From positions 104,897 through 120,441 of the forward strand of contig MPNW01000174.1 in the NCBI GenBank assembly GCA_011800805.1: a DNA stretch of 15,545 nt, given 5' to 3'. The notes below the pieces were generated by a model that ran no database searches, had not been told where the DNA came from, and saw only the letters and a list, made by a program, of their open reading frames with translations. This DNA comes from Hirudo medicinalis (Eukaryota > Annelida > Clitellata > Hirudinida > Hirudinidae). Positions within the stretch are counted from its first letter, which is position 1. The number at the start of each line of letters is the position of its first letter. Positions 1-10,129 of this stretch are shown in pieces. A program made the translations under genes and the position numbers.

Positions 1-356
1 TTGGTATACTTGTCTGATGACATATAGTGGCTGTAAAAGTTCAGCAGGTCATGCTCAGCGAAAGCTGTTTTCAAGACACTGTCATTCTGAATGTCAATGA
101 GTTCCAGCTGGTATTTATCAGCAGCGTCCGTGGGATCAATTAAAAACGGATTACTGATTAGCTTCATGGTGCCAATGTGCCTTCTGAAATCCTGGAACCT
201 TTTCTCGAAATCATTAGCAAGTTTAGTAACCCAGTCAGAGTACTGCTCATGTTGTACTGTATCAGTAGGCCTCGACGAAAGGACTGGGTAATGTACAACC
301 TTCTTTAGAACCAGCTGTGACTGAATTAGCTTCAACTCCTGAATGAACGTCACATT
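1..356 (-). mobile_element. hAT-type transposase fragment, C-terminal part
   Basis: Read on the minus strand, the frame is open for about 118 codons from just after a TGA (359-357) to the window edge, where it continues outside. The translation contains FQDFRRHIG, LISNPFLIDP and YQLELIDIQNDSVLK, followed by LLNFYSHY. This succession (F-x-D-F-R, N-P-F, then a Q-x-E-L-I-D-x-Q-x-D block) is typical of hAT-superfamily transposases and their domesticated relatives (ZBED5, EPM2AIP1 and GTF2IRD2-like proteins), close to the dimerisation domain. No stop or frameshift is visible in the piece, so it is either a young copy or a domesticated gene. No start codon or upstream zinc finger is present within the window. 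The TGA at its upstream end suggests that it is a truncated copy or that an exon boundary lies there (a TTCAG lies just inside it). Confidence 0.7.
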
Positions 357-570
357 TCACAGTTCATACAACTTGTGCACCATTTTTTTTATTATTTAAA
401 CATAAAAATTTTTACAAAATAAGAGAAGCTTCGCGGGCCGAATAGAAACCAATAAATACCAATTAAATATTTTATATTTGGATCATAAACTATGATAAAA
501 TGAAAATAAAATAGTTTTAGAAGCACATATAATTTTAATTTAATTTATTCCAAATTAACAAACAATTAAT

Positions 571-601
571 TTTTTATATTTGTAGTTTTTTATATTTGTA
601 A
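571..601. repeat. 15-16 bp tandem duplication
   Basis: Two adjacent copies of a unit of the form T5-6 ATATTTGTAG/A lie next to each other (571-585 and 586-601). It looks like a simple replication-slippage repeat in AT-rich spacer. No function is suggested. Confidence 0.6.
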
Positions 602-668
602 TATTTTATAATTCAAATAGTTCATAAGTATAACATGGGTTTCAAATGTTTTCTGCTTAATGTCTACG

Positions 669-676
669 TTTCCCGC
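669..676 (+). promoter_or_regulatory. E2F-like motif upstream of MEX3
   Basis: TTTCCCGC matches the E2F consensus TTTSSCGC and lies 26 bases before the MEX3 ATG, in the only GC-richer part of the upstream region. An 8-base match can occur by chance. The position in the presumed proximal promoter or 5' UTR is the only support. Confidence 0.25.
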
Positions 677-702
677 TATTAGGCAAATCCCTTCGGTCGG
701 TA

Positions 703-1843
703 ATGGATTGTTTGTCGTCTTTTTCTTCTTTCGCGTCATCTCCGTGCTTCAGCGGGGACTGCTTAGAAAACTTCCAGTTTTCAAATGGTAACACGACTGA
801 AAGCGTGAGAGTCCCCACATCTGATCATGTTGCAGAAATTGTTGGGAGACAAGGTCATTGTCGATGTCAACTTGATAAAATTACGTTAATTGTACATTTT
901 TCAACAGTTTAATTGGACGCTTTCCTGTTTAGGTTCAAAGATAAAGGAACTAAGGGCGAGAACAGGAACTTACATAAAAACCCCAGTCAGGGATGAAGAC
1001 CCAGTCTTTATTATCACTGGACGTAAAGGCGACATTGAAACAGCAAAGCAGGAGATTCTCGCCACAGCAAACCATTTTAGTCAAATAAGGGCAAGTAGAC
1101 TATATGGATCAGCTGGAGCAAAAGGTGACACTAATCAGGATTGTGTCACCATACAAGTTTCAGTGCCTTATGATGTTGTTGGCCTTGTTGTGGGGCCAAA
1201 GGGTGCAACTATTAAAAGGATCCAGCAGGATACCCATACCTACATTGTCACACCAAGCAGAGATCAGAAGCCTATCTTTCAGATATCAGGTGCTGCAGAG
1301 AATGTTGAGGAAGCAAAAAAAGAAATAAAAAATTATATTTGGATTCGAACTGGAAAAAGTCTACCAGAACTGAATCTCAATAGCATTTCAAAGCAATTAA
1401 CTTGCAACAGGTACCAGAGTACCTTTTCAAAGCCAAATAAACTGCTTGAGGCCAGCAATGAACCCACAAGTTGCACTGTTTCCCATAGTAAGTGTCATTT
1501 GGATTACATGCAGTTCCCAGATCAGCACCTGCCTTTGGTTGACATCTTGAAATCAGTTGGTAGAAACATGGCTAAGAATGCTGCTTGTTCAGAGGACTCA
1601 CCCAGATCTTGCTGTTCTCAGAATGCACTCTATGAGAAGGGTCACCATGGATCAGCTGAAAGTGAATCAATCATGTCAGCGAGTCCACCTGGTTCTCCAA
1701 AATGCTGCTATCAGTGCTCCAAATGTTCATCTATCACCAACAATCTGGCCTATTCCTGCCCTCATGCTGTAATTTGCCATTCATGCATGAGAAGCCATTG
1801 GAATAATAAAAGTTTTTGCTCAGGCTGCTATTTGGAAATGTGA
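703..1843 (+). CDS. mex3: MEX3-family RNA-binding protein with two KH domains and RING finger
   Basis: Two coding exons, 703-853 and 933-1843, joined by a 79-bp GT-AG intron, give 353 residues. The junction completes the KH1 loop: the codons read VGRQG then [19 protein letters not shown]1 spans about residues 36-103 (GxxG = GRQG, 48-51) and KH2 about 121-190 (GPKG, 138-141, then [19 protein letters not shown]). A linker rich in Ser and Cys follows. The C-terminal RING has C312-x2-C315-x10-C326-x-H328-x3-C332-x2-C335-x10-C346-x2-C349, complete for two zinc ions. MEX3 proteins bind mRNA 3' UTRs through the KH pair and can act as E3 ubiquitin ligases through the RING; they control maternal mRNA translation and cell fate. 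KH1 has Ser where relatives I know have Cys after GRQG. The N-terminus and linker are shorter than in vertebrate paralogues. The ATG at 703 is the first suitable start in the frame. Family assignment is firm; the subtype is not resolved. Confidence 0.93.
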
Positions 1844-2252
1844 TTTCATGGACTGAAAAAACATTGGATGCCTCCTGGGCCATAACAGACTAGTTCATCG
1901 AATCAGTGGCTTTGACTATTCTTAATTTTTGCTTGTGCATTGTTGAGCTTGTTGCATGGCATGGTTCCTGAGATTAAGATCTGTAGTCGAGGTGCATCAG
2001 GCACCATATTTTAAAAGCGTTTTATTTTGCTTTTAAGAGTATTTTTCCTAGTTTTGAGCTTCAGAATTATTTTGATACAGCATGAATGCCATCTGGGGCC
2101 TGCTGGAGATGCTTTGTATCGCTTGATTGTTAGTTTTGTTTCCATTAGCTTGTGATGAACTGTTTTATATTTAGATGCTTTCGATAGCATGACAGTCCAA
2201 CTAACTATAATATGCTGTAACCAAACAATTGCTTGCTTCAGTTTTGTGAAGA

Positions 2253-2258
2253 AATAAA
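2253..2258 (+). promoter_or_regulatory. Poly(A) signal of the MEX3 gene
   Basis: AATAAA lies about 410 bases after the MEX3 stop codon, with T-rich and GT-containing sequence just downstream. It is the first canonical plus-strand signal after the stop, so the 3' UTR is probably about 430 bases long. Confidence 0.6.
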
Positions 2259-2717
2259 CCCTGATATGATCAGAGTTGGCTTCATCAACTTTAGTTGATT
2301 TTTATGAAATTTGCAGGAGCAGTCAAAAGTTTGAGGCAACAAGATCACCTTTTAGGCCTTTTTGGGACTTTGTCACGCACTAAGAAGTCGCAAATCACAG
2401 TTCTATCCACCCCTGGGCTCATACTAACCTTGGTCATTAACCTTGTGACTTATGGTCCCGGTCCGATCGCCTTACTTATAAAGTTAGCAAATAATTTGCA
2501 TGGTCACTTTGAATTGGAATGTTAGGAAGTTCAAATTACTTTGAGCATGACTCATACCTCCATAACACAGATAAACTTGAAACACAAACATCATAAACTT
2601 GAAATAATTGTGCTAGACATTCCACACATGCACTATGATGCTAACACTGCGGCAATGATTTTTATCAACCCTGAAAGGGAAAAAAGCTCCAAATCAATAG
2701 TGTTTAATAGCTGGAGG
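2259..2717. other. Convergent intergenic region between MEX3 and NAPRT
   Basis: The two genes end towards each other here, so the region should hold the cleavage site of MEX3 and the 3' UTR of NAPRT (minus strand). I see no canonical minus-strand AATAAA close to the NAPRT stop; a GATAAA variant near 2660 is the best candidate. A somewhat GC-richer unique-looking stretch lies at about 2330-2480. I do not recognise it as coding or as a known repeat. Confidence 0.4.
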
Positions 2718-5700
2718 TTATGACAGCTGGCCAATAGGGGCACTTTCAAGCCAAAGATCATGCATGAAGTCATATAGATTGGCTGAAACTGACACCTAAA
2801 AAATTATTTAAGGTGTGATGAGGTTCTATGAATTTCTGGTTTCAATTTAAAATTAACCTTGTATGGTGTAGGATTCAAGGTCCTCTTATGGTCCATTCTA
2901 ATATGTGAAAGAGATTCTTGTGTCTTCTTTCTAATTTCATTTAAAGAAGGCAGTGGGAGACAGATCTGCAAAATAAATGGTGGTGAGACTTATAGAATGA
3001 AAAAAGTAATGAATGGGTGCTAAGAAAAATAGAAATTTATTGACAAGGGTTGAAGTTATGTCATTATCTAAGTTAATTTTAATTTTAAAAAGGGATCTCA
3101 ATATCTTCACATGCTTATCAAAAATTGCTTTGATTTTTACTGAAAACATGGAGCATTACATTTGGTTAGTATTAGGAGCTTCAATTCAATCAATCCAAGA
3201 AATGCTGGGATTGAAATAATTCACAAGACCAACAAGAAAGTGATAACACTAAAAATAATACAAAATAAAATTTGGTTGATCAGTTGGTTGAGAAAGTGAT
3301 AATAAGTTTATGTACACATATGTGACTGACCAATATAAACTCTTGTCAAGATTTAAACTCATGTCACAGCAGCTAAAGCATCAATCTCTTAGATAGCCTT
3401 ACCCAGCCAACTTATGTATATTTATTGTGAATTGAATTGAGGTATAACTCAGCATTAATTAATAATTGTGTACTAGTATTGTTTTAGTTTTATTTATTTA
3501 TTATTATGATGTAATTTACACTTTGCATTACATGAAATTTATTGCTAACTAATGAATACGATCAGTTATAGAAGGTGCGGCCCTCTGCTAACCATGGCCC
3601 TCTCAATGTGACTCCCAGCCATAACAATTGCTTGCACCTGACCTAAGTGATTCAAGCACCGGTACAATTAGTGTTTAAAATAAGTTAGAATTTAAATATG
3701 TCCAAGCAGACAAATTGCAAATTCCTCTGAAATGGTTTGAAAAAAGCCAGGGGCATTCGAGCAACAGAGATAATATGAAATTTTAATTTTCAGATGACTT
3801 TAATTTGAATGGAATAGATATGCAAAGAGGAAGTAAAAATTATGTGAATTATTAAAACCATTATGGAGATAATATTTAATAATATGTTAAGTAGCATCAA
3901 AGCCTTTTTTTTGATCATTTTACTTAAAAGAAACAAATAATATATATAATTGATGTTTAACTTAAATTAATGTAACATATCTATAAATCTTGATCTCACC
4001 TTGCCAGACTTGAAATAACGTTTATGTAGAGGCTCAATTCTTGATGGTGTCACATAGGCTCTCTTTGATTCCTTAAAGCAGCCAATCAGAAAAAAAATTA
4101 TTACCTGTGATTTATGTCAAAGATTATGTCGCACTTGGAATTACTTGCCTGAAAAGGATGACGACAGAGAATCTTTTGCCCTACAGACAGTTCTGGTTCA
4201 CCTGGTCGAGTGAGAAGGTCAACAAGTGCGTTGCCCTCCACTCCAAAAAGTCTGAAAGCAAACTTCCTTCCTGGCATCGTCACTTTCTCAATGTCCTCAC
4301 TCAACTTCATCTTTGGTTTTCCATTCACCTCAGCCAGCTAGTTTGTAAAATATCTACCATGAGATCTATTGAAAGCCAAAGGAAAACAAATTGGACCTTG
4401 TAGACACAACCCAGAGCAGGCTGTTTCTGACAGGTAACAAGATGGGTTCCAATTCCAAATGAATCAATTGAATGACCCTAAAAAATTTGAATTCCTAATA
4501 AGTAAAGGATATATAATTTGTTTTCATCTTAAAAATCATTCTTTTAAAAAGCTACTTTTGTTTTATTAGATTATATGAAGCTTAGAAACTCAGAGTGCTA
4601 AAAAAAACAGTGATTCTTGTGGTGCATAAGTAACTACTGATCTCCTAAAGTAAAAACATCAACCATTTTATGCATTAATAGGTTGGATGCCATGGACAAT
4701 TTAATAATCAGCTGATTAGTTTACAAACTCTTCAAATAAATAATTACAAGTAATTCATCATTATTAACACTTTTTATAGATTTAGAAAGCACAAAATGAA
4801 TGAAAATACTAAAATTAACAATCTAAAATAAGCACGTTAAATTTCAATGCACATCCTACATCTCTAACAGGGAATCCATCATCTACAGATTATTATTGTT
4901 AATGCAACCACACAATGCATGCTTAATTCAGGTGGATAAATCTAGCAACAGTATATTCTGTCACTGAAGGAAACTACACATCCACTAAAAGATCTCCAGT
5001 TGCCCATTAATCTCATGATTTCTGGCTTAGTAAGCTTTCCCAAGAATTCTCCATTCTCCACAATATATACAAATAATTATTAATTAATTTTGATCTGCAG
5101 TGCTGCCGACTCAGTCAATGCCATGACTTCAAGTGGCTTGTTTAGCCATTACGTTCACATGCATCAGAAGTTAGGATCGGGTTTCAAAAGTGGATACCAT
5201 GCTCAAACAATCAATATCCTCTTGACTTCACCTGTTCAGCTTTTATGCCAACTGTCTGCAATTGCATGTCATAAATTAGGAGTCACCAGTTAAACTAGAA
5301 ATTCAGTTACATGTTAGTGCCTAATTTTTTTACAAACAGCTTATTACATAAATGCCAACCGCTCAAACTTGGGAAGCAAATCACATCCATATTGACAATT
5401 GCATGGGAGATGGTACTTACTTGATGGTTAAGAGAATGTATGGTATCTTCATTAATGTCATTACTTGCAACAATGTTCAATTCACTCAATTTTTTGAAAT
5501 TGAAGCTACAAATTGAATGCATTAAATAAGAATAAACTACTGTAAATGACAAAATTGAAAATTAAATATTTACCACTCAGCCACTTTTTTGAAAGAGCCT
5601 CTTACTACTACAGAAAGATATGCAAGATCGCCACTATCCAATCTCACACCAACAGGTTGGTAGCCAGCTTCACTTAAGGCCAAAGCAACTGAACAAAAGT

Positions 5701-8700
5701 TTGGAAGTCCACTCCTACAAAATCATGGTATCTCATCACAATTAATACACAACCCATTTAATCAGATTACATTACTTTATGACATCATATGTGTCAATGA
5801 GACACAAAAATCCATCTGGAAATGCAGCTGCATATGAAACAAATGCTGCAAGTTCCTCTTCGCTGGCTTCTGTCTCCAAAAAACCTTTTCACAATAAAAA
5901 TTAAAAAAAAGTAATTGAATGATTATATTCCTTTCTTATTACATTATTTACTAAGGCAATATCATTTGAGAAATGGCAAACCCCCGAAATAATACTGATT
6001 TTAATGCATAATATATTCTTATTATAACATATTAGCTAGAAAACCTCACACTGCCCAGGGTAATTAAAAACATCATATTCATAGCAACTAATTTCAGAGA
6101 ATGTTTGGCCAATCATAGCACCTGAATAAACGCATGCATGAATATTAATCAGTTCTGCCTTGAAAATACTAAAGTAACAACTTCAAGGTATTTTGAAGTT
6201 ATATTAAATTTTAATGAAGGTATATTAAATTTTTTCTAAGACCAATAGTAATATCTCAAAGTAATATCTTAAAAAGTTTCTAAAATAGCTTGAAGTTATT
6301 AAGCACAGATTCATATAAGGTACAAACAGGTGGACAGAGAGACATCTGCGCTTCACATATTAAAGATTATTCGTGCCTTAGTGATTCGTTAACATGGTTT
6401 CTCCTTTTTATATGTTTATTTTTATGTTACTCCTTATTTTGCATAAATTAGGCTGCCCAACCAACAGGAAATTATATGCCTTATAAGTGCTTTTGCATTT
6501 GTTGCATGCTGGTTGTAAACTTATTTCACGATCCAATGAAAATAAAATTTATTCTTACTTAGGCATTTGTTCAATTGGCTTCTCCAAAACAAGCTCCTTT
6601 CCAACAAATCCACATCTTTGGAACCATCTTTACTCTTAATAAACTGGAAGTTACATAAGTTATGGTTATTATATTACATTGACACTTCCAATGAAAAAGG
6701 TTTACCTTGTTATTGTTGTCAGCAACCTCCTTCAAACTGTTATAAGAGCAAACAAAGGCATGAGCATGGGTTCCCTTCACTGGTATGTTGAACAACTTCC
6801 CAGCCAGCAAGTTACTTGTGGCATCGAACCCTCCAACATAGCAATATCTGCAATCACTTAGCTAGGTCAGCTAAATGAATATGAAATAACCCCAAGTTAA
6901 CTGTTCACACCTAGAGGCTGAGAGTCCACCATCAGGACCCTGAGCTCTTCTCAATCCAAATTCTAGCAGGGACATCTTTGGACCAACAGCTAATCTAAAT
7001 CTTGCCGCATTCGTTGCCACCAAGCTACAAATTATGACATGACTTTAGAAAAGAGGATTTTCATGTAGAAGCAAAATAAAAAGCAAGCATTAATTAGAGT
7101 CTTATCAGTAGTATCTGTAGAACTCCTGGTTAATTAAAGTTAATCATTGTCATTATTAATTCTGATGAAATTGATTTACCATCACCATCTTTATTAGCAT
7201 TAATAATAACTTTTCAGAAAATGTAAGCCATTGTCCAAGTAACAATAGAATTATGGACGTGATGTTAAATTCATTTGATGTATCAATAAAATTTAATCCA
7301 GTATCCATATAAATTTGTAAATGTATCCATTAAAGTTGATGATAAGGTCTGTCATGCATCATATTTATTGACTTAAAAATTCTTTGCAGTGCATCCAGTC
7401 TTTCAAAACATTTCCAACATTAGTTGATGTTCTATGTTCTGAAATTTTCTAAAGAGATTTGAAAATAAAAACTTCCGATCCTCTAAAAGGAATTACTTAA
7501 GAATGGCTCAATTTATGTAGCACATTATATATGATACTAGAGGTATTCAACTGTTTATGAAGCTGTTCCAATTTTACTAGACATCAAAACACTTGTTACT
7601 CAAAACTAAAAATAGATTATAGTGAAAAATCAAATATAATAAAATAAGATAAGTATAAATTACAAGAATACAAAAACTGCTCTCATATCTCCAACACAAA
7701 AAGAGCCCACAAATTATCCTACTATCAACCAATTTCTCTTACTTCTTCGAGCTGCTTAGTCATGGAAAAGATCATTAACAAGCAAGTTCTAACCTTCCTG
7801 ACTTCTCACAACCTGATCAACCCTCACCAGCATGGCTTTCTGCAGTTAAAGTCCACTTCCACAAGACTGTTGGAATGTGTCTAAGACTGGGCTACATATA
7901 TCCCTACATGGTCGCAAATGTACCGGTGTCATCTGTTACGACTTCCAGAAAGCATTCGACTTGATCTCTCATCCGAAGCTAGTTCTTAAACTCAAATGTT
8001 ATCTAATCAATGTAGTGTAACCATTGGAGTTCCCCAAGGCAGCATGCTTGGCCCAACCCTCTTTTAACCAATTGTCTCTAAAGACGTCACAACTGATGCC
8101 ATCAAGTTGTATGCTTGTTTTCTGCCAGACATCATGAGTCTGCAAAAAGCTTCTGATGAGCTCAGAGCATGGAGTCAGCTGTGGCAACTAAACCTGTCAC
8201 CATCCAAATGCTCTCTGTTCAATTACTGGCTCCACTAGCAGCACAAGTGATACAACTTTCTGTATGCTAGAAACCCACCACATAGAAAAGGTTTCCCAAG
8301 TGTATGACCTTGATGACAAACTTACAATCAAGCCCCACATAGATAAAGTTACCCATTCTTTGTCAACATGATCCCATCACATTATCAGGTCCTTCTCCTC
8401 TGGCAATGAAGTGATCCTTGCTAAAGCATTCTGCACCTTGACCTCTCTCATTCTTAACTGTTGCCAACTGAATCTCCCTCTTTACTTAAATAGTACTTCT
8501 AGTTTTATTTTGGTTCTATATTTATTCTAATTTTACTTTATCTTTCTGAACTTTTGATTCTTTCTGATTGTTTCTGATTCAACCATTAAGCTGATGTTTC
8601 ACTATGTTTCGCTGTTCTCACTTGCCTTTATTCCACTTTATTTTATGTAATCTTTTTTATATATTTATTTTAATTTTTGACTTTTTCCTGTTAAATTCAT

Positions 8701-9435
8701 GTTTTCACTATGTTTCCTGTGTTTCTCACTTACCTGTGCCAGTGGCAAGGCATACGGCTTGCCCTTCAGTTCGTTTATTTGAATAAATAAATAAACTTGC
8801 CTCGCATAATTGACTAGATTGAGAAGAGTGGTTTCAAGAAGTTGCACAACTGCTAAAGGACCCTCAATTCTGAGAAGAGGGACTTTCGGGAACACAACCG
8901 AACCTTCGTCAATGGCATATACTACTACATCTTTTGTGTCTAGATTCAGCAAATATTCAAAGAAAGCATTTTCACAAGTACATGGCAAAAGGCTTCTAAG
9001 ATATTCAATGTCTGCAAAATTGTATAATGTTCATTTTAGAGTAATTTCATTATATATGCAAAGAATATAAACAAATTTGCAAAGTGCTAATTAACTTAAT
9101 GGAATTAAAAATACCGTTTTCAGAATAGCAAAATCTTTGAAGAAATTTGAGGCATTCTTCAAGTCCAGCAAAAATTGTAAATTCCCCTTGAAAAGGATTT
9201 TTTCTGAAATATAAATCAAAAGCTGCCAGCTCTTGGTGTTTTCCACTTTTCCAATAAGCATATGCCATAGTTATCTGATAAAAGTCTGAAAAAATTATAA
9301 TTTCAATATCAAATGTTTATAGGTGACTTCAGATACATCTTAATATTTGATACCTGTTAGAAGAGGCTGAATAACTCCATTATGGTCGTCGCACGACTCC
9401 AGCTTGTTGTTCATTTCAGACAGCTCGCAACTCAT
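2718..9435 (-). CDS. NAPRT: Nicotinate phosphoribosyltransferase, 14 exons, complete
   Basis: Catalyses nicotinate + PRPP (+ ATP) to nicotinate mononucleotide, the first step of the Preiss-Handler NAD salvage route, in the cytosol. Exons on the minus strand: 9435-9354, 9285-9115, 9011-8801, 7024-6911, 6847-6706, 6643-6559, 5884-5776, 5714-5574, 5505-5421, 4477-4397, 4337-4149, 4071-4000, 2965-2858, 2795-2718. They sum to 1668 nt (555 residues; human protein about 538) and every junction keeps frame. Diagnostic blocks: [15 protein letters not shown] (25-39), [40 protein letters not shown] (196-205), GTHAHAF with the conserved His222, [24 protein letters not shown] (327-335), [10 protein letters not shown] (387-396), [16 protein letters not shown]. 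The start ATG opens directly before the conserved N-terminal block. Introns after exons 3 and 11 begin with GC, not GT. The gene converges on MEX3 and diverges from the ACAD9-like gene. No lesion is seen. Confidence 0.95.
2966..3999 (-). other. NAPRT intron 12
   Basis: 1034-bp GT-AG intron between the exons ending RYFKSGK and starting [10 protein letters not shown]. It contains the SINE-like sequence described separately. A GC-richer patch at about 3575-3665 has the word GGCCCTCT twice; I could not assign it. The rest is AT-rich without coding signal. Confidence 0.75.
3235..3415 (-). mobile_element. tRNA-derived SINE-like element
   Basis: On the minus strand the sequence from about 3411 begins TTGGCTGGGTAAGG, resembling a pol III A box (TGGCNNAGTGG). 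About 45 bases later comes GAGTTTAAATCTTGAC, a B-box-like stretch (ideal GGTTCGAATCC) with the flanking bases usual in tRNA-derived SINEs. An AT-rich body follows down to about 3250. The 12-mer AGAAAGTGATAA occurs twice (3235-3246 and 3291-3302) in its tail region. Both boxes are decayed, so it would be an old inactive copy. The boundaries are approximate, and no second copy exists in the window to confirm the family. Confidence 0.35.
4478..5420 (-). other. NAPRT intron 9
   Basis: 943-bp GT-AG intron between the exons ending HSLNHQ and starting [11 protein letters not shown]. It is mostly AT-rich. A more balanced stretch at about 5095-5290 stays open on the plus strand for 67 codons but has no recognisable motif; it could be an unclassified repeat fragment. 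Confidence 0.75.
5885..6558 (-). other. NAPRT intron 6
   Basis: 674-bp intron between the exons ending NKCL and starting [11 protein letters not shown] (split serine codon). The acceptor reads GTGAAAAG behind a T-rich tract, so the pyrimidine tract is set back. It is AT-rich and holds short direct repeats around 6195-6270; nothing else is recognised. Confidence 0.75.
6195..6236. repeat. Imperfect 21-bp tandem duplication
   Basis: Two adjacent units share GAAG(T/G)TATATTAAATTTT at 6195-6215 and 6216-6236. A second small duplication of AGTAATATCT follows at 6247-6256 and 6260-6269. These are simple intronic repeats, with no function suggested. Confidence 0.5.
7690..8795 (+). mobile_element. 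Decayed CR1/Jockey-type LINE copy inside NAPRT intron 3
   Basis: Plus-strand translation in shifting frames gives successive reverse-transcriptase landmarks of a non-LTR retrotransposon: [13 protein letters not shown] then [15 protein letters not shown] (about 7762-7860), [20 protein letters not shown] (about 7939-7995, the motif with the first catalytic Asp), [17 protein letters not shown] (about 8017-8066), a degenerate TTDAIKLYA where F-A-D-D is expected, and [18 protein letters not shown]. Stop codons, frameshifts and an internal deletion between the A and B motifs show that it is dead. The copy is 5'-truncated. Its 3' UTR (about 8450-8795) ends in a hairpin and short tandem repeats. It lies antisense to NAPRT in the 1776-bp intron 3 (7025-8800). 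The 5' boundary is uncertain. Confidence 0.85.
8744..8795 (+). other. LINE 3' hairpin and tandem-repeat tail
   Basis: GGCAAG (8744-8749) pairs perfectly with CTTGCC (8758-8763) across an 8-base loop. Some 15 bases later the element ends in ATTTGAATAAATAAATAAA (8777-8795). A stem-loop followed by a short tandem repeat is the usual 3' end recognised by reverse transcriptases of CR1/L2-like LINEs. It marks the right end of the insertion. A partly duplicated stretch (TTTCACTATGTTTC near 8597 and 8703) lies just upstream in the same 3' UTR. Confidence 0.6.
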
Positions 9436-10129
9436 CGCTAAGATAGTAAAACATCAATAACCACGCGTTTCGGTTTCAGTAAACAACTTCCTATCAGTAT
9501 TGACAGACGAGAATTTGTATTGTGCAGAGGTTTTTAAAAATTATCTATTTGATTAAAAACCTTTAAAATTCTATACAAACGGCATTTCATAAAATAAAAT
9601 AAAAAGGAAATCAAAAACAGCAAAAACAAAATGTAACTCAGCCTACATTGTCTTATGAGTCCTACTATTTTTATTATCTAAGTACTGAAAACTTGAAATC
9701 TAATCAACTTATCTATATAGTTAAACTGTAATGTAAATATCTGAATAGCGGATAGTTAGGTTACCACTGGAACAGGGACTTCCTTAATTTTGGGAGTCAG
9801 TGATGCTGTCGAGAGCGAGGGCATATGCTTAAAAATCCGAGTGAGAGCAATATCAAGCAAATGTGCAAAAATTTGGGTCGAGCCAGTACCGAATCAAGAC
9901 CACAAAATTACAACAGAATACAACTTGTTATATTTTTTATTTTATTATTAATTTCTAAATTTAAGTCTAAAATTTCAGAAAATTATTTTTATACATGAGA
10001 AACATTTATTCATTGTAAAGAACTCAAAGTTTAATCACAACTCTTATCTCGTTAATGTTTCATTTATTATGTAATGTCAAGGTTGACAAAACTACAAAAC
10101 ATATTCTGGACCCACGCTGCCTAGCTGAG
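9436..10129. promoter_or_regulatory. Divergent intergenic region between NAPRT and the ACAD9-like gene
   Basis: 694 bp separate the two start codons, which point away from each other, so the promoters of both genes should lie here. I see no clear TATA box. GC-richer patches lie at about 9460-9490 (next to NAPRT) and 9770-9900. The middle and right part (9530-9760, 9900-10060) is AT-rich. No coding sequence is supported. A shared bidirectional promoter is possible but not shown. Confidence 0.5.

Larger units (their letters stand above)
357..702. other. AT-rich intergenic and 5' flank of the MEX3 gene
   Basis: This stretch is very AT-rich and I see no coding sequence in it. It separates the hAT fragment from the MEX3 start codon. 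The only structured pieces are the short tandem repeat at 571-601 and the GC-richer stretch from about 660, which probably holds the transcription start and the 5' UTR. Confidence 0.5.

Noticed and set aside
2295..2723. Two plus-strand open frames in the MEX3-NAPRT intergenic region
   Set aside because: They follow the MEX3 poly(A) signal and the second overlaps the NAPRT 3' end. No domain or codon signal is seen.
3575..3665. GC-richer patch with repeated GGCCCTCT in NAPRT intron 12, considered as a SINE or tRNA
   Set aside because: A weak B-box-like word exists, but no A box at the right distance and no tRNA fold could be drawn.
4101..4328. Minus-strand open frame continuing past HPFQ with a tail [15 protein letters not shown]
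   Set aside because: The tail is intron 11 of NAPRT read through the GC donor. The family sequence continues in the next exon ([11 protein letters not shown]), and the later GT donor breaks the frame.
5090..5293. 67-codon plus-strand open frame in NAPRT intron 9
   Set aside because: No recognisable motif, no splice or promoter context, antisense in an intron. It may be a repeat fragment but I cannot support a gene.
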